DNA of 40,042 bases from Clostridiales bacterium (GTDB lineage: Bacteria > Bacillota > Clostridia > Lachnospirales > CAG-274). Made by a program: the position numbers and the translations under genes. Positions 26,574-35,462 of this stretch are shown piece after piece. The DNA is taken from contig JAJQFB010000009.1 of NCBI GenBank assembly GCA_021201395.1, positions 1 through 40,042 of the forward strand, read 5' to 3'. Each line of letters starts with the position of its first letter. Within the stretch, counting starts at the first letter, position 1. A model generated the notes under the pieces. That model had not been told where the DNA came from and did not search any database. It saw only the letters and a program-made list of their open reading frames with translations.

Positions 26574-27917
26574 TTATTGTATACAGCTTATTTTGTCGGT
26601 TATGCCTCTTACGGCAAAGCCCTTTTCTTTATATTTGTTTAATAGGTCTATTGTCTGCTCTGTTATTTCCTCTCCGAAATTGATAATGGGTATTCCGGGA
26701 GGATAGATATAGGCGGCGGCTTGTGCGATTCTGCCTGTGCTTTCGCCCAAGAAAACGGCCTCCCCTTTTTTCAGACCTGCCTCATAGGGGGTCAGCCTCA
26801 GTTTGGGAGCGTTTACGGGCATAAATTTAAGTCTTATATTTACAGGCTCAAGACCCGATAACGCTTTTGAAAGCCTTTTAAAGCCCTCAGTACGGTCGCC
26901 TATTGAGGTCAGGGCGAGGGTGTAAAAGAGATTTTCCATTTCAGGCTCCAATTCGGCGGCTCTGAGAGCGGCGGCAGCTTCTTTTCCTCCCCAAATAACT
27001 ATTTTTGAAGGGTCGGTGTCATACACACCACCCCAGTTTTTTATATTATCTCCCATAATGCAGCCTCTGTTTTCCTCTCTGAAAGACATAAGGAGGCTGT
27101 AATAACACTCCATAGCCGCTTTTCCCCTTTCTTCCGTCATGTATTCTATACATTCGTCTATAGCCGAAAGGAGTATATAGGAGGGGCTTGAGCTTTGGTA
27201 TATACTTAAATATTTTTCAATTTCATACCTGTCGGCTCTGTTTGAGCAGATATGGAGCAGGGCGGTTTGTGTCAGAGAGGGCAGGGTTTTATGCAGGCTC
27301 TGTATGACCACATCGGCTCCCGATTTAAGAGCGGATTTCGGAAAATTATCGCTGAAACCAAAATGTGCACCGTGAGCCTCGTCTGCAATCAACAGGCAGT
27401 TATGCCTATGACATACCTTTGATATTGCTTCCACGTCGGAGACAATTCCCTCATAGGTAGGGGAAACCATAACAAAAACCTTTGCCCCTGTTTTCTCAAG
27501 AGCAGCTTCAACATCCTTTGGGTCTATCCCTCCGCTTATGCCCTGATAGGTTACAGGCGGACAGATATAAACAGGCCTTAAATTTCTTAAAAATACGGCA
27601 TTATATACGGACTTGTGACAGTTTCTCGCCATAAGGATTGTATCCCCTATAGCAGTGTGGGCGGAAACCGCCGCCAAAAGGCCGCAGGTTGAGCCGTTTA
27701 TAAGAAAATATGTTTTTTCTGTACCGTAAATCTCGGCTGCCCTTTCCATACGGGCTTTTAAAATTTCCTCCGGGTGGTGAAGGTCGTCTGTACCCTTTAT
27801 TTCCGTAAAATCCTGCTTAAAAAGGGGATTTTTGAAAAGCTCTTCATTCCTCTTGTGGCCGGGCATATGAAAGGGGTATGTGTCTATAGCTTCAAGTCTT
27901 TCCTTAAGAGTTGTCAT
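26574..27917 (-). CDS. Orn/Lys/Arg-type PLP-dependent decarboxylase
   Basis: A 447-residue fold-type I decarboxylase of the SpeA/YaaO group, which makes agmatine, cadaverine or putrescine from a basic amino acid. FHMPGHKRN opens the protein as usual, LLIADEAHGAHFGF holds the PLP-binding Asp179 and His182, and QSLHKTL contains the Schiff-base Lys210. It lacks the N-terminal wing domain of the large inducible decarboxylases. Its ATG overlaps the TGA of the SCIFF maturase gene (ATGA), so translation is coupled to it. Which basic amino acid is used cannot be determined from sequence. No convincing terminator is seen downstream. Confidence 0.93.
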   Translation of the reverse strand: MTTLKERLEAIDTYPFHMPGHKRNEELFKNPLFKQDFTEIKGTDDLHHPEEILKARMERAAEIYGTEKTYFLINGSTCGLLAAVSAHTAIGDTILMARNCHKSVYNAVFLRNLRPVYICPPVTYQGISGGIDPKDVEAALEKTGAKVFVMVSPTYEGIVSDVEAISKVCHRHNCLLIADEAHGAHFGFSDNFPKSALKSGADVVIQSLHKTLPSLTQTALLHICSNRADRYEIEKYLSIYQSSSPSYILLSAIDECIEYMTEERGKAAMECYYSLLMSFREENRGCIMGDNIKNWGGVYDTDPSKIVIWGGKEAAAALRAAELEPEMENLFYTLALTSIGDRTEGFKRLSKALSGLEPVNIRLKFMPVNAPKLRLTPYEAGLKKGEAVFLGESTGRIAQAAAYIYPPGIPIINFGEEITEQTIDLLNKYKEKGFAVRGITDKISCIQ

Positions 27918-29266
27918 CTTTCATCTTCCGCCGCCTTCATCATTATCGCACATTCTATTCTCTTTCTGTGGAGCTTACAGCCGTATTCATAAACGCCCTT
28001 TATGCTTCCCGTGGAGTGATAGGCATTTGCCATGCAGCCGCCGCTGCAATAAAACCTTGCAAAGCATTGGTCGCATTCCTTATGGGCATAAATATTGCAG
28101 CTCTTAAACTCCTCCCGTTTTTCCTCCGCTGTTATGCCCTCAAAAACATTCCCTAATTTGTATTCATCGTCCCCGACAAACTGGTGACAGGGGTAAAGGT
28201 CGCCTGAGGGAGTAACGGCCATATATTCCGTGCCCACGCCGCAGCCCGAAACACGCTTGTATATACAGGGGCCGCCCGTTAAATCTATCATATAGTGGTA
28301 AAATGTAAAATCCTTTCGCTTAAGCATTTCCTTAGCAAGTATGTTGTACTGCTCCAAAAGCTTTGGGAGATCCTCCTCGGTTAAGGCATAGGGAGCCTCA
28401 TCGGAAGCCACAACAGGTTCCATTGAAAGCTGTTTAAAGCCCAAATCCGCAAGGTGGAGAATGTCCTTTGTAAAGTCTGTGTTGTAGTGGGTGTATGTAC
28501 CTCTTAGGTAGTAATTTTCCTGATTCCTGCTGTCGGCGGCTTTTTTAAATTTGGGAAGAATTATGTCGTAGGTTCCCTCTCCGGCTCTCGTATGGCGGAG
28601 CCTGTCGTTTACCTCTTTTCGCCCGTCTATTGACAGCACAACATTATACATTTCCCTGTTTACAAATTCCATAATTTCATCGTTTAACAAAATGCCGTTT
28701 GTGGTTATCGTAAATCTGAAATTCTTGCCCTTTTCCGCCTCTATGCTCCTTGCGTAGTTTACAAGCTGCTTTATAACCTCCCAGTTCATAAGAGGTTCGC
28801 CGCCGAAAAAATCCGCCTCAAGATTTTTCCTCGTTCCCGAATTTTCCACAAGAAAATCAAGAGCCCGTTTTCCTGTTTCAAAGCTCATAAGCCGCCTTTC
28901 CCCCTGATTATATTCTCCCTCGGAAGCAAAGCAGTATTCGCAGGCCATATTGCAGTCCTGTGCCGCAAGGAGGCAGAGAGCCTTTATAACGGAGTGTCTG
29001 TTTTTTAAATAAGGCGCCATATCCTTATAAATATCCTCTGAAAAAAGCACTCCGTCCTCTTTCAAGGCCTCTATGTCGGAGAAAAGCTCGTCTGCTTCTT
29101 TTCTGTTTAAACTAAAATTTTCCTTAAGATAAGCGGCAATTTCCTCCTTAGGCTTTTCCTCGTACATTCCTATAGCCTCATAGGCCGCCTCGTCTACAAC
29201 GTGAACGGAGCCGCTGTTCACATCGATTACGATATTATAGCCGTTGCTTTTATATCTGTGTATCAT
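27914..29266 (-). CDS. scfB: SCIFF peptide radical SAM maturase
   Basis: A 450-residue radical SAM/SPASM peptide maturase. An N-terminal RRE-like segment (about 1-90) precedes the radical SAM motif CNMACEYC (Cys105, Cys109, Cys112); GGEPLMNWE and the SPASM region with many cysteines (CGVGTEYM, CDQCFARFYCSGGC, CKLH) complete it. Characterised relatives (CteB) form a thioether crosslink in the SCIFF precursor from a cysteine sulfur to a threonine, giving a ranthipeptide. The precursor gene lies 69 bases upstream, behind a hairpin. All cluster ligands appear intact although the peptide is atypical. Confidence 0.93.
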   Translation of the reverse strand: MIHRYKSNGYNIVIDVNSGSVHVVDEAAYEAIGMYEEKPKEEIAAYLKENFSLNRKEADELFSDIEALKEDGVLFSEDIYKDMAPYLKNRHSVIKALCLLAAQDCNMACEYCFASEGEYNQGERRLMSFETGKRALDFLVENSGTRKNLEADFFGGEPLMNWEVIKQLVNYARSIEAEKGKNFRFTITTNGILLNDEIMEFVNREMYNVVLSIDGRKEVNDRLRHTRAGEGTYDIILPKFKKAADSRNQENYYLRGTYTHYNTDFTKDILHLADLGFKQLSMEPVVASDEAPYALTEEDLPKLLEQYNILAKEMLKRKDFTFYHYMIDLTGGPCIYKRVSGCGVGTEYMAVTPSGDLYPCHQFVGDDEYKLGNVFEGITAEEKREEFKSCNIYAHKECDQCFARFYCSGGCMANAYHSTGSIKGVYEYGCKLHRKRIECAIMMKAAEDER

Positions 29267-29297
29267 TGTCTGTCCCTCTTTATTAAATTAAATACTC

Positions 29298-29327
29298 AAA
29301 AAAAGTCGCTGCCGTAAAAAGCAGCGA
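29298..29327 (-). terminator. Attenuating hairpin between SCIFF peptide and maturase genes
   Basis: TCGCTGC (29306-29312) pairs with GCAGCGA (29321-29327). On the minus strand it is followed by seven T residues. It begins eight bases past the peptide stop and precedes the maturase start by about 30 bases, so it probably lets only a fraction of transcripts continue. Confidence 0.8.
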
Positions 29328-29335
29328 TTAATAAA

Positions 29336-29479
29336 TTATTTTAATTTTTCGCACTGCTGGTTAGCGATGCTGCATGAAGTTTTGCTTGCTGACTGGCATG
29401 ATGTCTGACATTCGCCGCAGCCGCCGCTTACAGCTGAAGCGGCAAGGTTTCTTGTACTTAAAGTCTTGATTCTCGACAT
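29336..29479 (-). CDS. scfA: SCIFF family precursor peptide, five-cysteine variant
   Basis: A 47-residue peptide, MSRIKTLSTRNLAASAVSGG followed by a Cys-rich half, clearly of the SCIFF family (six cysteines in forty-five residues). Cysteines are at 21, 24, 28, 36 and 43. Where the family has a sixth cysteine (C-K-T-S-C-T), this peptide reads S-K-T-S-C-S, with Ser32 encoded by AGC. The partner Thr37 is also Ser. The start at 29479 is set by GAGGGA eight bases upstream and by family length; the frame is open to 29560 but that stretch overlaps the promoter. It is expressed from the strong promoter at 29532-29560 and separated from the maturase by a terminator-like hairpin. Confidence 0.93.
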   Translation of the reverse strand: MSRIKTLSTRNLAASAVSGGCGECQTSCQSASKTSCSIANQQCEKLK

Positions 29480-29531
29480 TGAAAAATCCCTCTTTCTGTA
29501 AATTTGAGAAATATTTTTCTCTTTCATATAT

Positions 29532-29560
29532 ATTTTATCAGTTAAAGGTATATGTGTCAA
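29532..29560 (-). promoter_or_regulatory. Strong SigA-type promoter of the SCIFF operon
   Basis: Minus-strand TTGACA (29560-29555), 17 bases, TAAAAT (29537-29532) with TGA just before the -10. It lies between the spoIIR stop and the SCIFF start. Confidence 0.85.
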
Positions 29561-29585
29561 GTGCTGAAAAATATTTTTATGGGTT

Positions 29586-30230
29586 TCAGCGGTTTTGCCA
29601 AAGCTCAGCTATCTTAAGCTTGATTTTTACTTCCGCAGGGGCATCTTTGCTGTCCCCTAAGATTATGCCGTAGACTTCCTCCGAGAGACTGTTTTCATAG
29701 GTTTTTTCCTCGGCCTCCTTATATGTGCTCTCAACATAGCAGAGAGGGGGAAACATAACGCACCACCAGTTATGGCCGGCGGCCTCTCCTATGGAAATTT
29801 TAAGACAGTCATATTCCCCTCCGGGCAGGGTGACGTCAGCATATTTTCTTAAGGGGAACAGGCTTTTTGTTACCTCGGCCTTAACCTTGTAATTACAGCC
29901 CATACTCTTAAGAAAAGCCTCCGACATTTCCTCTATTTCAGGCAGACGTGCTTTAAAAAAGGCGGCTGTTTCTTCTTTTGAGGGAGAGGATGTCAAAAAA
30001 TCCTCGTAAGTGTTTAAAATTTCGTCCTTTAGGAGAAGCTTAAGGTTTTGATCCTCTTCTGAGTCGCTGTTTGCTAATATATGGAAACGAAAAACCTCGG
30101 AGGATATATCATTTATTATTTTATGGGAATAGGCTCTTGTAGATATACAGAAAATAAGGGAAACAACAAGGCCGCAGAAAACAGCGGCGGCGGTAATTTT
30201 AAATTCTTTCCTTAAACATTTTTTATACAT
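29586..30230 (-). CDS. spoIIR: Stage II sporulation protein R
   Basis: A 214-residue signalling protein with an N-terminal membrane/signal segment (residues about 11-32). In Bacillus, SpoIIR is made in the forespore under SigF, exported, and activates the SpoIIGA protease that matures pro-SigE in the mother cell. FRFHILANSDSEEDQNLKLLLKDEIL is the family hallmark and GHNWWCVMFPPLCYVE the conserved C-terminal core. It follows the gerA genes on the same strand by 61 bases. I did not find a clear SigF promoter in the short gap. GGGGG precedes the ATG at a workable distance. Confidence 0.95.
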   Translation of the reverse strand: MYKKCLRKEFKITAAAVFCGLVVSLIFCISTRAYSHKIINDISSEVFRFHILANSDSEEDQNLKLLLKDEILNTYEDFLTSSPSKEETAAFFKARLPEIEEMSEAFLKSMGCNYKVKAEVTKSLFPLRKYADVTLPGGEYDCLKISIGEAAGHNWWCVMFPPLCYVESTYKEAEEKTYENSLSEEVYGIILGDSKDAPAEVKIKLKIAELWQNR

Positions 30231-30291
30231 AGTAAAACCCCCATAAACTTATTTTTAAAAAGTATTGACGGAGGTTTTAAATTTTATACCT

Positions 30292-31372
30292 TTATACAAA
30301 GTTAAGGCTTAAATTTACCGAAACATCGGTTTGAACAGGCAGGGGGTTATCGCTGTGTTTTAAGTAAAGCTCTTTGTTGTTTTTTTCGAGAATACTGCTA
30401 AGTGAAAGGGCATCGCGGTCCATTTTTTTAAGCTCTTCCAGAGCCGCCGCCGTCTGCTCCTCTATTTCCGCCTTAAAGCCCTCTAAATATTCAGAGCTGT
30501 TTTCAACAATCTCCCTTTCCGAAAAATTCCACATATTTCCTACGGCGTTTATGGATATATTGAGCTTAAGCTGTCCGTTCTCTTCGTAAAAATCGTATTC
30601 TGTATTGTTTTCCGTGATTTCCGTAGTTACGGCAGGCTCCCCCCCTGCTTAAGGCTGTGCCTGAGGCATTGCCCGTAAGCCACATAAAGCCGTTAGCCTC
30701 ACGGCTGTCCAATATGCCGGCTAATGAATTGTCCTTAAGGATTGCGGCGGATAAAAAGGCAGGCTCGCCGTTTTCAAGTGCCAAAACGGGAATTACCGCT
30801 GTTTTGGCTTCGGCTTCGTCCTTTAAATAGGCAAGGAGGGTTTCCTTGTTTACGAAGGTTTTTTCGTCCTTGCCGTTGTCGTAATAGCCCGATATGAAAA
30901 AGCCTGTCAGCTTGTCCTCCTTTGGCTCGGCGTCCATAAGCTCTTCTATGTTATAGGCACCCGCAAGAAGAATATTTTTGTCAATCTGGACATTAGCCGT
31001 AAGATATGAGGTCAGCTCCCTCAGAGCCTTTTCACTTCTCAAAAGTCCCATACCCGTGATTACGGTCTGCATATGGCCGAAGTAAAGCCGTTTTGTTGAT
31101 TTTGCGTCTATTTTTGCTATTGCCTCGGAAAGTGTAGGGGCGGTTTCCTCCTTTAGGTTCCTGCCTAATTCCTCCTCGTTTTCCAAAGCAGGCAGGGAAA
31201 GTATAACCCTGTAGCCCTCGTCCCCGTTATAATCCACCGCCATAGCCGTACACAGGGCACGGCTCTCAAGATCAAAATTGTCATAACAGCCCGTCAGAAA
31301 AGCCGCTCCGAAAACAGGCAATATTAAAATTAAAGCGTAAAGAACAATTTTTTTACTCATCATATTCTTCAT
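30292..31372 (-). pseudogene. gerAC: gerAC-type germinant receptor lipoprotein, frameshifted
   Basis: Encodes a Ger(x)C family lipoprotein, the C subunit of a spore germinant receptor anchored in the inner spore membrane. The first frame (31372 to about 30640) gives a lipobox LTGC (Cys29) and the family N-domain. At a run of seven C on the plus strand (30639-30645, G7 in the gene) the frame is lost; dropping one base restores EPAVTTEITENNTEYDFYEE and continues through the frame ending at 30292, for a total near 359 residues, normal for the family. As read, the protein ends at 30566 after a nonsense tail rich in Arg. It could be a true mutation, a phase-variable tract or a sequencing error. 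It overlaps gerAB by 20 bases. Confidence 0.85.
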
Positions 31373-32444
31373 ATTCTTCCCTCTTAAATCTAAGCAGCAG
31401 GTTTAGAATTACAGGTATCACAAAAAAATAGGCACCTCCGAAAAACAGATTGAAGCAGAGAGTTACTTTTGACAGCTCTGTCATATTTCGGGGTATAAGG
31501 CTTAGGGCAAAACCGAAAAGAGCCGCAAGACATCTCCCTAATTTGGGATTCAGACCCGTTATATCCCTTAAAAGCTCGCCGCTGAAAAATATGCTGCCAA
31601 TGGCGAACATTACCACGGACAGATAAAAAAAACTCATAAGAATTGCCCCTTTTCCCTTTGAAACCACTGAAACGTCCATAGCTTCAACCCCCGGAAAGTC
31701 AAGCTCCGCCGCCAAATCAGTCCCCAAAAGGTTTATGGCCGCAAAGCTTACAAGGGCGACAACAAAAACCGCAAAAATAACGGCGGAAACGGCGGCAGAC
31801 TTTACATTGTAGGGCTTTTTAAGATATGGAAAGGAAAGCATAAGAAATTCAAGGCCGTTGAACATAAGGCAGTTGTACAGGCTCCCTTTAATATATATGT
31901 TCTTATCCGCCGAAATATTCATGTTCAAGGAGGAATAATCTATTTTAAACAAAAGAGGTATATATACGAGAGCCAAAGGAATAAGGACTGTAAACACGGC
32001 TATCTCCCCTAACCTTGCCCTTGCCTCATAGCCCTTTGCCGCCCCGTATAGACGGGGCAGGAGGGTAATGGCGGAAATTATAACGAGGGAAGTTTCGGGC
32101 AGCAGCCACAGCTTGGCGGCCTCCGAGAAAATTCTTAAGTCTGAGCCTAAGGAGTAACAGAGCTTTACAACAAGGCCTGCCGATATAAGGCGGCTTAAAG
32201 GTTTGCCCGTAAGCCGGGACACTCCGCCGAAAAAGCCGTAAGCATTTAAAAAGCTGCTTAGGGAACACATCAGGAAAACGGAAACAAGGGCAAAAAGACC
32301 GCCCCCTATGGCAAGCAAAAAGCCCATAGAGCCTAAGCCTAAAGCGTTATAACGGGGCAGAACGATAACCGATACTCCCAGAATATCCAGAATGAGCAAA
32401 ATTTGAAGCTGTCTTACGGAGATTTTTCCGTTGTCGGAATACAT
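31353..32444 (-). CDS. gerAB: Spore germination protein GerAB-type (APC family)
   Basis: A 363-residue integral membrane protein with about ten hydrophobic helices, the B subunit of a GerA-type germinant receptor, homologous to amino-acid permeases and thought to bind the germinant. The opening ISVRQLQILLILDILGVSVI is typical and length matches the family. It starts 13 bases after the gerAA stop with GGGGTGA as ribosome site and its end overlaps gerAC. This subunit is intact, unlike its two partners. Confidence 0.9.
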   Translation of the reverse strand: MYSDNGKISVRQLQILLILDILGVSVIVLPRYNALGLGSMGFLLAIGGGLFALVSVFLMCSLSSFLNAYGFFGGVSRLTGKPLSRLISAGLVVKLCYSLGSDLRIFSEAAKLWLLPETSLVIISAITLLPRLYGAAKGYEARARLGEIAVFTVLIPLALVYIPLLFKIDYSSLNMNISADKNIYIKGSLYNCLMFNGLEFLMLSFPYLKKPYNVKSAAVSAVIFAVFVVALVSFAAINLLGTDLAAELDFPGVEAMDVSVVSKGKGAILMSFFYLSVVMFAIGSIFFSGELLRDITGLNPKLGRCLAALFGFALSLIPRNMTELSKVTLCFNLFFGGAYFFVIPVILNLLLRFKREEYEEYDE

Positions 32445-32457
32445 AAGAGTTCACCCC

Positions 32458-33928
32458 TTAATCGCCGTCTTTGAGACGGATTTTTTGTCTGTTGTTTGAA
32501 AACACAGGTCTTTTTTTATGGGCTTTAAGGGGCAGACGGAAGAAAGTGTCCTTTATGCCCTCGTCCCCCTCAATATCGCCGCCCCCGAAAGGATAAAGGT
32601 AGGGTATACCGAAGCTTTCCAGAGAAGAAAGATGTATCAAAATAACAACCAAAGCCGACCAGAAGCCCAAAAGGCCGAAAAAAGCGGAAGAAACCATTAT
32701 AAAATATTTAGACAGCCTGTAGGCTGAGCTTAAGGCAAGCTGAGGTATTGCAAAGGAGCATATTCCCGTAAGAGAAACCACAATAACCACAATGGGGCTT
32801 ACAAGTCCTGCGTCAACCGCCGCCTGACCTACTATTATGCCCCCGACTATGCCTAAGGTTTGGCCTATGGCCTCGGGCATTCTTACCCCGGCTTCTCTCA
32901 GAGCTTCAAAGGCCAGCTCCATAAAGAAAATTTCCAATATGCCTGAAATGGGGACGCCGTTTCTTGCCGATGACATTTTCATAAGAAGTCCCGTAGGAAG
33001 CATAGAGGGGTTATAGAGAGCGAAGCAGATATAAAGCCCCGGCAGGGTCAGGGCTATAACCGAGGACAAATATCTTATAACCCTTACAAGGCTTGCAATT
33101 TCCCAGTTTTCGTAATAGTCCTCGCTTGCCTGATAAAAACAGGCCAAAACCGAGGGAAGAATTATAACGAAAGGAGAGGTGTCAACAACTATGACGATTC
33201 TGCCCTCTAAAATCTCCGCCGCCGCCTTGTCGGGTCTTTCAGTAAGCTGAAAGGAGGGGAAAGGGCTTAGAGTGTCTTTTGAAATAAGCTGGGCTAAGGT
33301 GCTTGAGTCTGAAATTGCGTCTATGTCTATTTTTTTGATTCTCTCTTCCGCCTCGGCTAAAATTTCAGGGCGGACAATGTCCTCCATATAGACTATGCCT
33401 ATGTCCGTTTTGCTCCTCCTGCCGGTTTGGGTCTGTTTTATTTTAAGCCTGTAATCCCGAATACGGCGGCGTATGAGGGCTGTGTTATCTCTGAAATTTT
33501 CGCAGAAAGCCTCCTTGGGGCCGTTTATGCTGCCCTCTGTGTCGGGCTTGTCTATGCCTCTTTTGGGGAAGTGTTTGGAGGAAATTATAATTGCCTTGGG
33601 GCAGCCGTCTATAAGCAGCAGGGTCTCCCCCGACATAACCTTCTCCGCCGCCTTTTCAAAATGGGTCTCGAAGCCGAAGTCTGCCGTTGTTATACCGCCG
33701 TTTATGAGTGCCTCAGGTAAGTTTTCAAACCTATCGGGGGGAACCTTTCTTATTTCAAGCATAAGGGTGTCTAAAACCCTGCTTTCTATCATATCCCTGT
33801 CGTTCATACCGTCGAAATAGAGAATATATATAGGTTCCCGAAAGGGGAATTTTTCGTTTTACAAGGTCGCCGCAGTCCTTAAACATTTCTTCAAAAATTT
33901 TAATGTTGCTGTCAATTTCCGTAAACAT
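32458..33928 (-). pseudogene. gerAA: gerAA-type germinant receptor subunit, frameshifted near the N-terminus
   Basis: Encodes the A subunit of a GerA-type receptor. The natural start is ATG 33928 after AAAGGTGAT and reads MFTEIDSNIKIFEEMFKDCG, ending in KRKIP. Then, at a run of four G on the plus strand (33844-33847), an extra base breaks the frame. Removing one restores FREPIYILYFDGMNDRDM and the remaining 449 residues, for a total near 489, the usual GerAA length. The C-terminal half has the conserved membrane segments, with SSARNGVPISGILEIFFMEL as a family landmark. As read, translation could only restart at ATG 33807, losing the first 40 residues. The cause may be mutation or sequencing error. 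Confidence 0.85.
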
Positions 33929-33943
33929 ATAATCACCTTTTTT

Positions 33944-33972
33944 TATTATGGTAAAAAACGGAGTAAATATTC
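33944..33972 (-). promoter_or_regulatory. SigG-type (forespore) promoter of the gerA operon
   Basis: Minus-strand GAATA (33972-33968), 17 bases, CATAATA (33950-33944). Both boxes fit the Bacillus SigG consensus GHATR and CATNHTA. The leader would be only about ten bases but keeps the AGGTGAT ribosome site. Confidence 0.6.
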
Positions 33973-33989
33973 ATAGTTTTCCCAAAATA

Positions 33990-34015
33990 AAAAAAGCCGC
34001 CGAACCTTTGTTCGG
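33990..34015 (-). terminator. Rho-independent terminator of the two-component operon
   Basis: CCGAAC (34000-34005), loop CTTT, GTTCGG (34010-34015); on the minus strand it continues GCGGC then seven T residues. It separates the kinase gene from the gerA operon. Confidence 0.88.
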
Positions 34016-34040
34016 AAGCTTGAGTAATTGAAAACTTATT

Positions 34041-35462
34041 TTAATCCTTATCCTTTTTATCTTTCTTTTTGTTTGAGGGCGGTTCTGCCTTAGGCAGGCT
34101 TATTATAAAGGTTGTGCCCTCTCCTATTTTTGATCTTACGTCTATTTTTCCCTCGTGGGTCTCGGCTATCCACTTGGCTATGGAAAGACCTAAACCCGTT
34201 CCGGGAATTTCCCTGTTTCTGGATTTGTCTCCCCTGTAGAAGCGTTCAAAAATCTTGGGAAGATCCTCCTCCGATATACCTATGCCGTTGTCGGCCACTT
34301 CGATTACGGCCTTATTGTCTTTCTCATATATATCTATAACCGTCCGCCTGTTTTCCGGCTTTCCGTATTTGGCTGCATTCTCCAAAAAGATATATATAAG
34401 CTGTTTTATAAGATTTTCATCGGCATATAAATATATGGTTCCCTTTTCATTATATATAATTTGGGTATCGTTGTCCAATGCTTCACCGTCTTTGACAATA
34501 TCGGAAACAAGGTCGTTTAAAAGGAAAAGTGTTTTTTTGACCTCGTGTTCCTTTTTTTCACCTCTTGCCAAGTATAGCATTTGGTTTATCATACCCGACA
34601 TATATTCCGTTTCGGATTTTATGGAGGTTATGGACTCGTCCAAAACAGAAGGGTCGCTCTTTCCCCATCTCGAAATAAGGTTTGCGTAGCCCTGTATAAC
34701 GGAGATAGGGGTTCTAAGCTCGTGGGAAGCGTCGGAGATAAACTGTTTCTGGTTCTCAAAAGAGTCCTCAAGACGCTTTATCATATCGTTAAAGGTCACG
34801 GCAAGAGCCCTTATTTCATCGTCCGCCTCGGGGACGTCAATACGCAGGTTAAGGTCGGAAATACTTGTTTTTCCGGCTGTTTCCGTTATATTTGTTATGG
34901 GCTTTAAAAATTTTCGGCTTATTAAAACACCTATAAGGTAGGCCAAAATAATTCCCAAAATATTTACGCCTATAAAAAGACAGCCGAAAAACGTCAGAGT
35001 ATTTGACTCATATTCATATAGCCTGAAAACCTGAATCATATAGGAATTATTGTTGTAGTGTATAGTTTTTTCGCTGTACAGATACCTTTCCCCCATAAAG
35101 TCATAGCTGTGGGTTCCCGGCTTTTCGTCATAGTCTTTAAAGTCAGGGTCCATCTTGGGGTTTGTGGAGGCAGGGGGAACAACTCCGCTGTTTATAATGA
35201 TTCTCGCCTCTATATTTTTGTCCCCTATAAGGGCGCTTATGTTTTCAACCGTTACCTCTCCGCCGTTTACTATAAACTCCTCGATTTCCTCTATAACGTT
35301 TGCAAGCTCTTTTTTGGAGTTGTCCATATAATAATAGGACAGGTTTGTCAGTATGAAAATAGAGGTAAGAATCAGGGCAACAGCAAATATGCCGGCATAG
35401 AGACAGGTTATTTTCTTCCCTATGGGCATACGCCGAAACCATGACATAAATTTATTCTTCAT
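34041..35462 (-). CDS. HAMP-domain sensor histidine kinase
   Basis: A 473-residue membrane kinase. Membrane helices at about residues 16-42 and 156-182 enclose an extracytoplasmic sensor region of about 110 residues. A HAMP domain follows, then the phosphoacceptor motif SDASHELRTP (His247) and an ATPase domain with ENAAKYG, ADNGIGI, FERFYRGD and GTGLGLSIAK. The signal is unknown. The ATG at 35462 overlaps the regulator gene's stop by 11 bases; other in-frame starts at 35474 and 35486 exist. The C-terminus is Lys/Asp-rich. The divergent pectate lyase gene makes carbohydrate or envelope sensing plausible, but that is inference. Confidence 0.92.
   Translation of the reverse strand: MKNKFMSWFRRMPIGKKITCLYAGIFAVALILTSIFILTNLSYYYMDNSKKELANVIEEIEEFIVNGGEVTVENISALIGDKNIEARIIINSGVVPPASTNPKMDPDFKDYDEKPGTHSYDFMGERYLYSEKTIHYNNNSYMIQVFRLYEYESNTLTFFGCLFIGVNILGIILAYLIGVLISRKFLKPITNITETAGKTSISDLNLRIDVPEADDEIRALAVTFNDMIKRLEDSFENQKQFISDASHELRTPISVIQGYANLISRWGKSDPSVLDESITSIKSETEYMSGMINQMLYLARGEKKEHEVKKTLFLLNDLVSDIVKDGEALDNDTQIIYNEKGTIYLYADENLIKQLIYIFLENAAKYGKPENRRTVIDIYEKDNKAVIEVADNGIGISEEDLPKIFERFYRGDKSRNREIPGTGLGLSIAKWIAETHEGKIDVRSKIGEGTTFIISLPKAEPPSNKKKDKKDKD

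Noticed and set aside
30231..30300. SigF promoter for spoIIR
   Set aside because: A GTATA box is present, but no matching -10 at the right distance could be seen.
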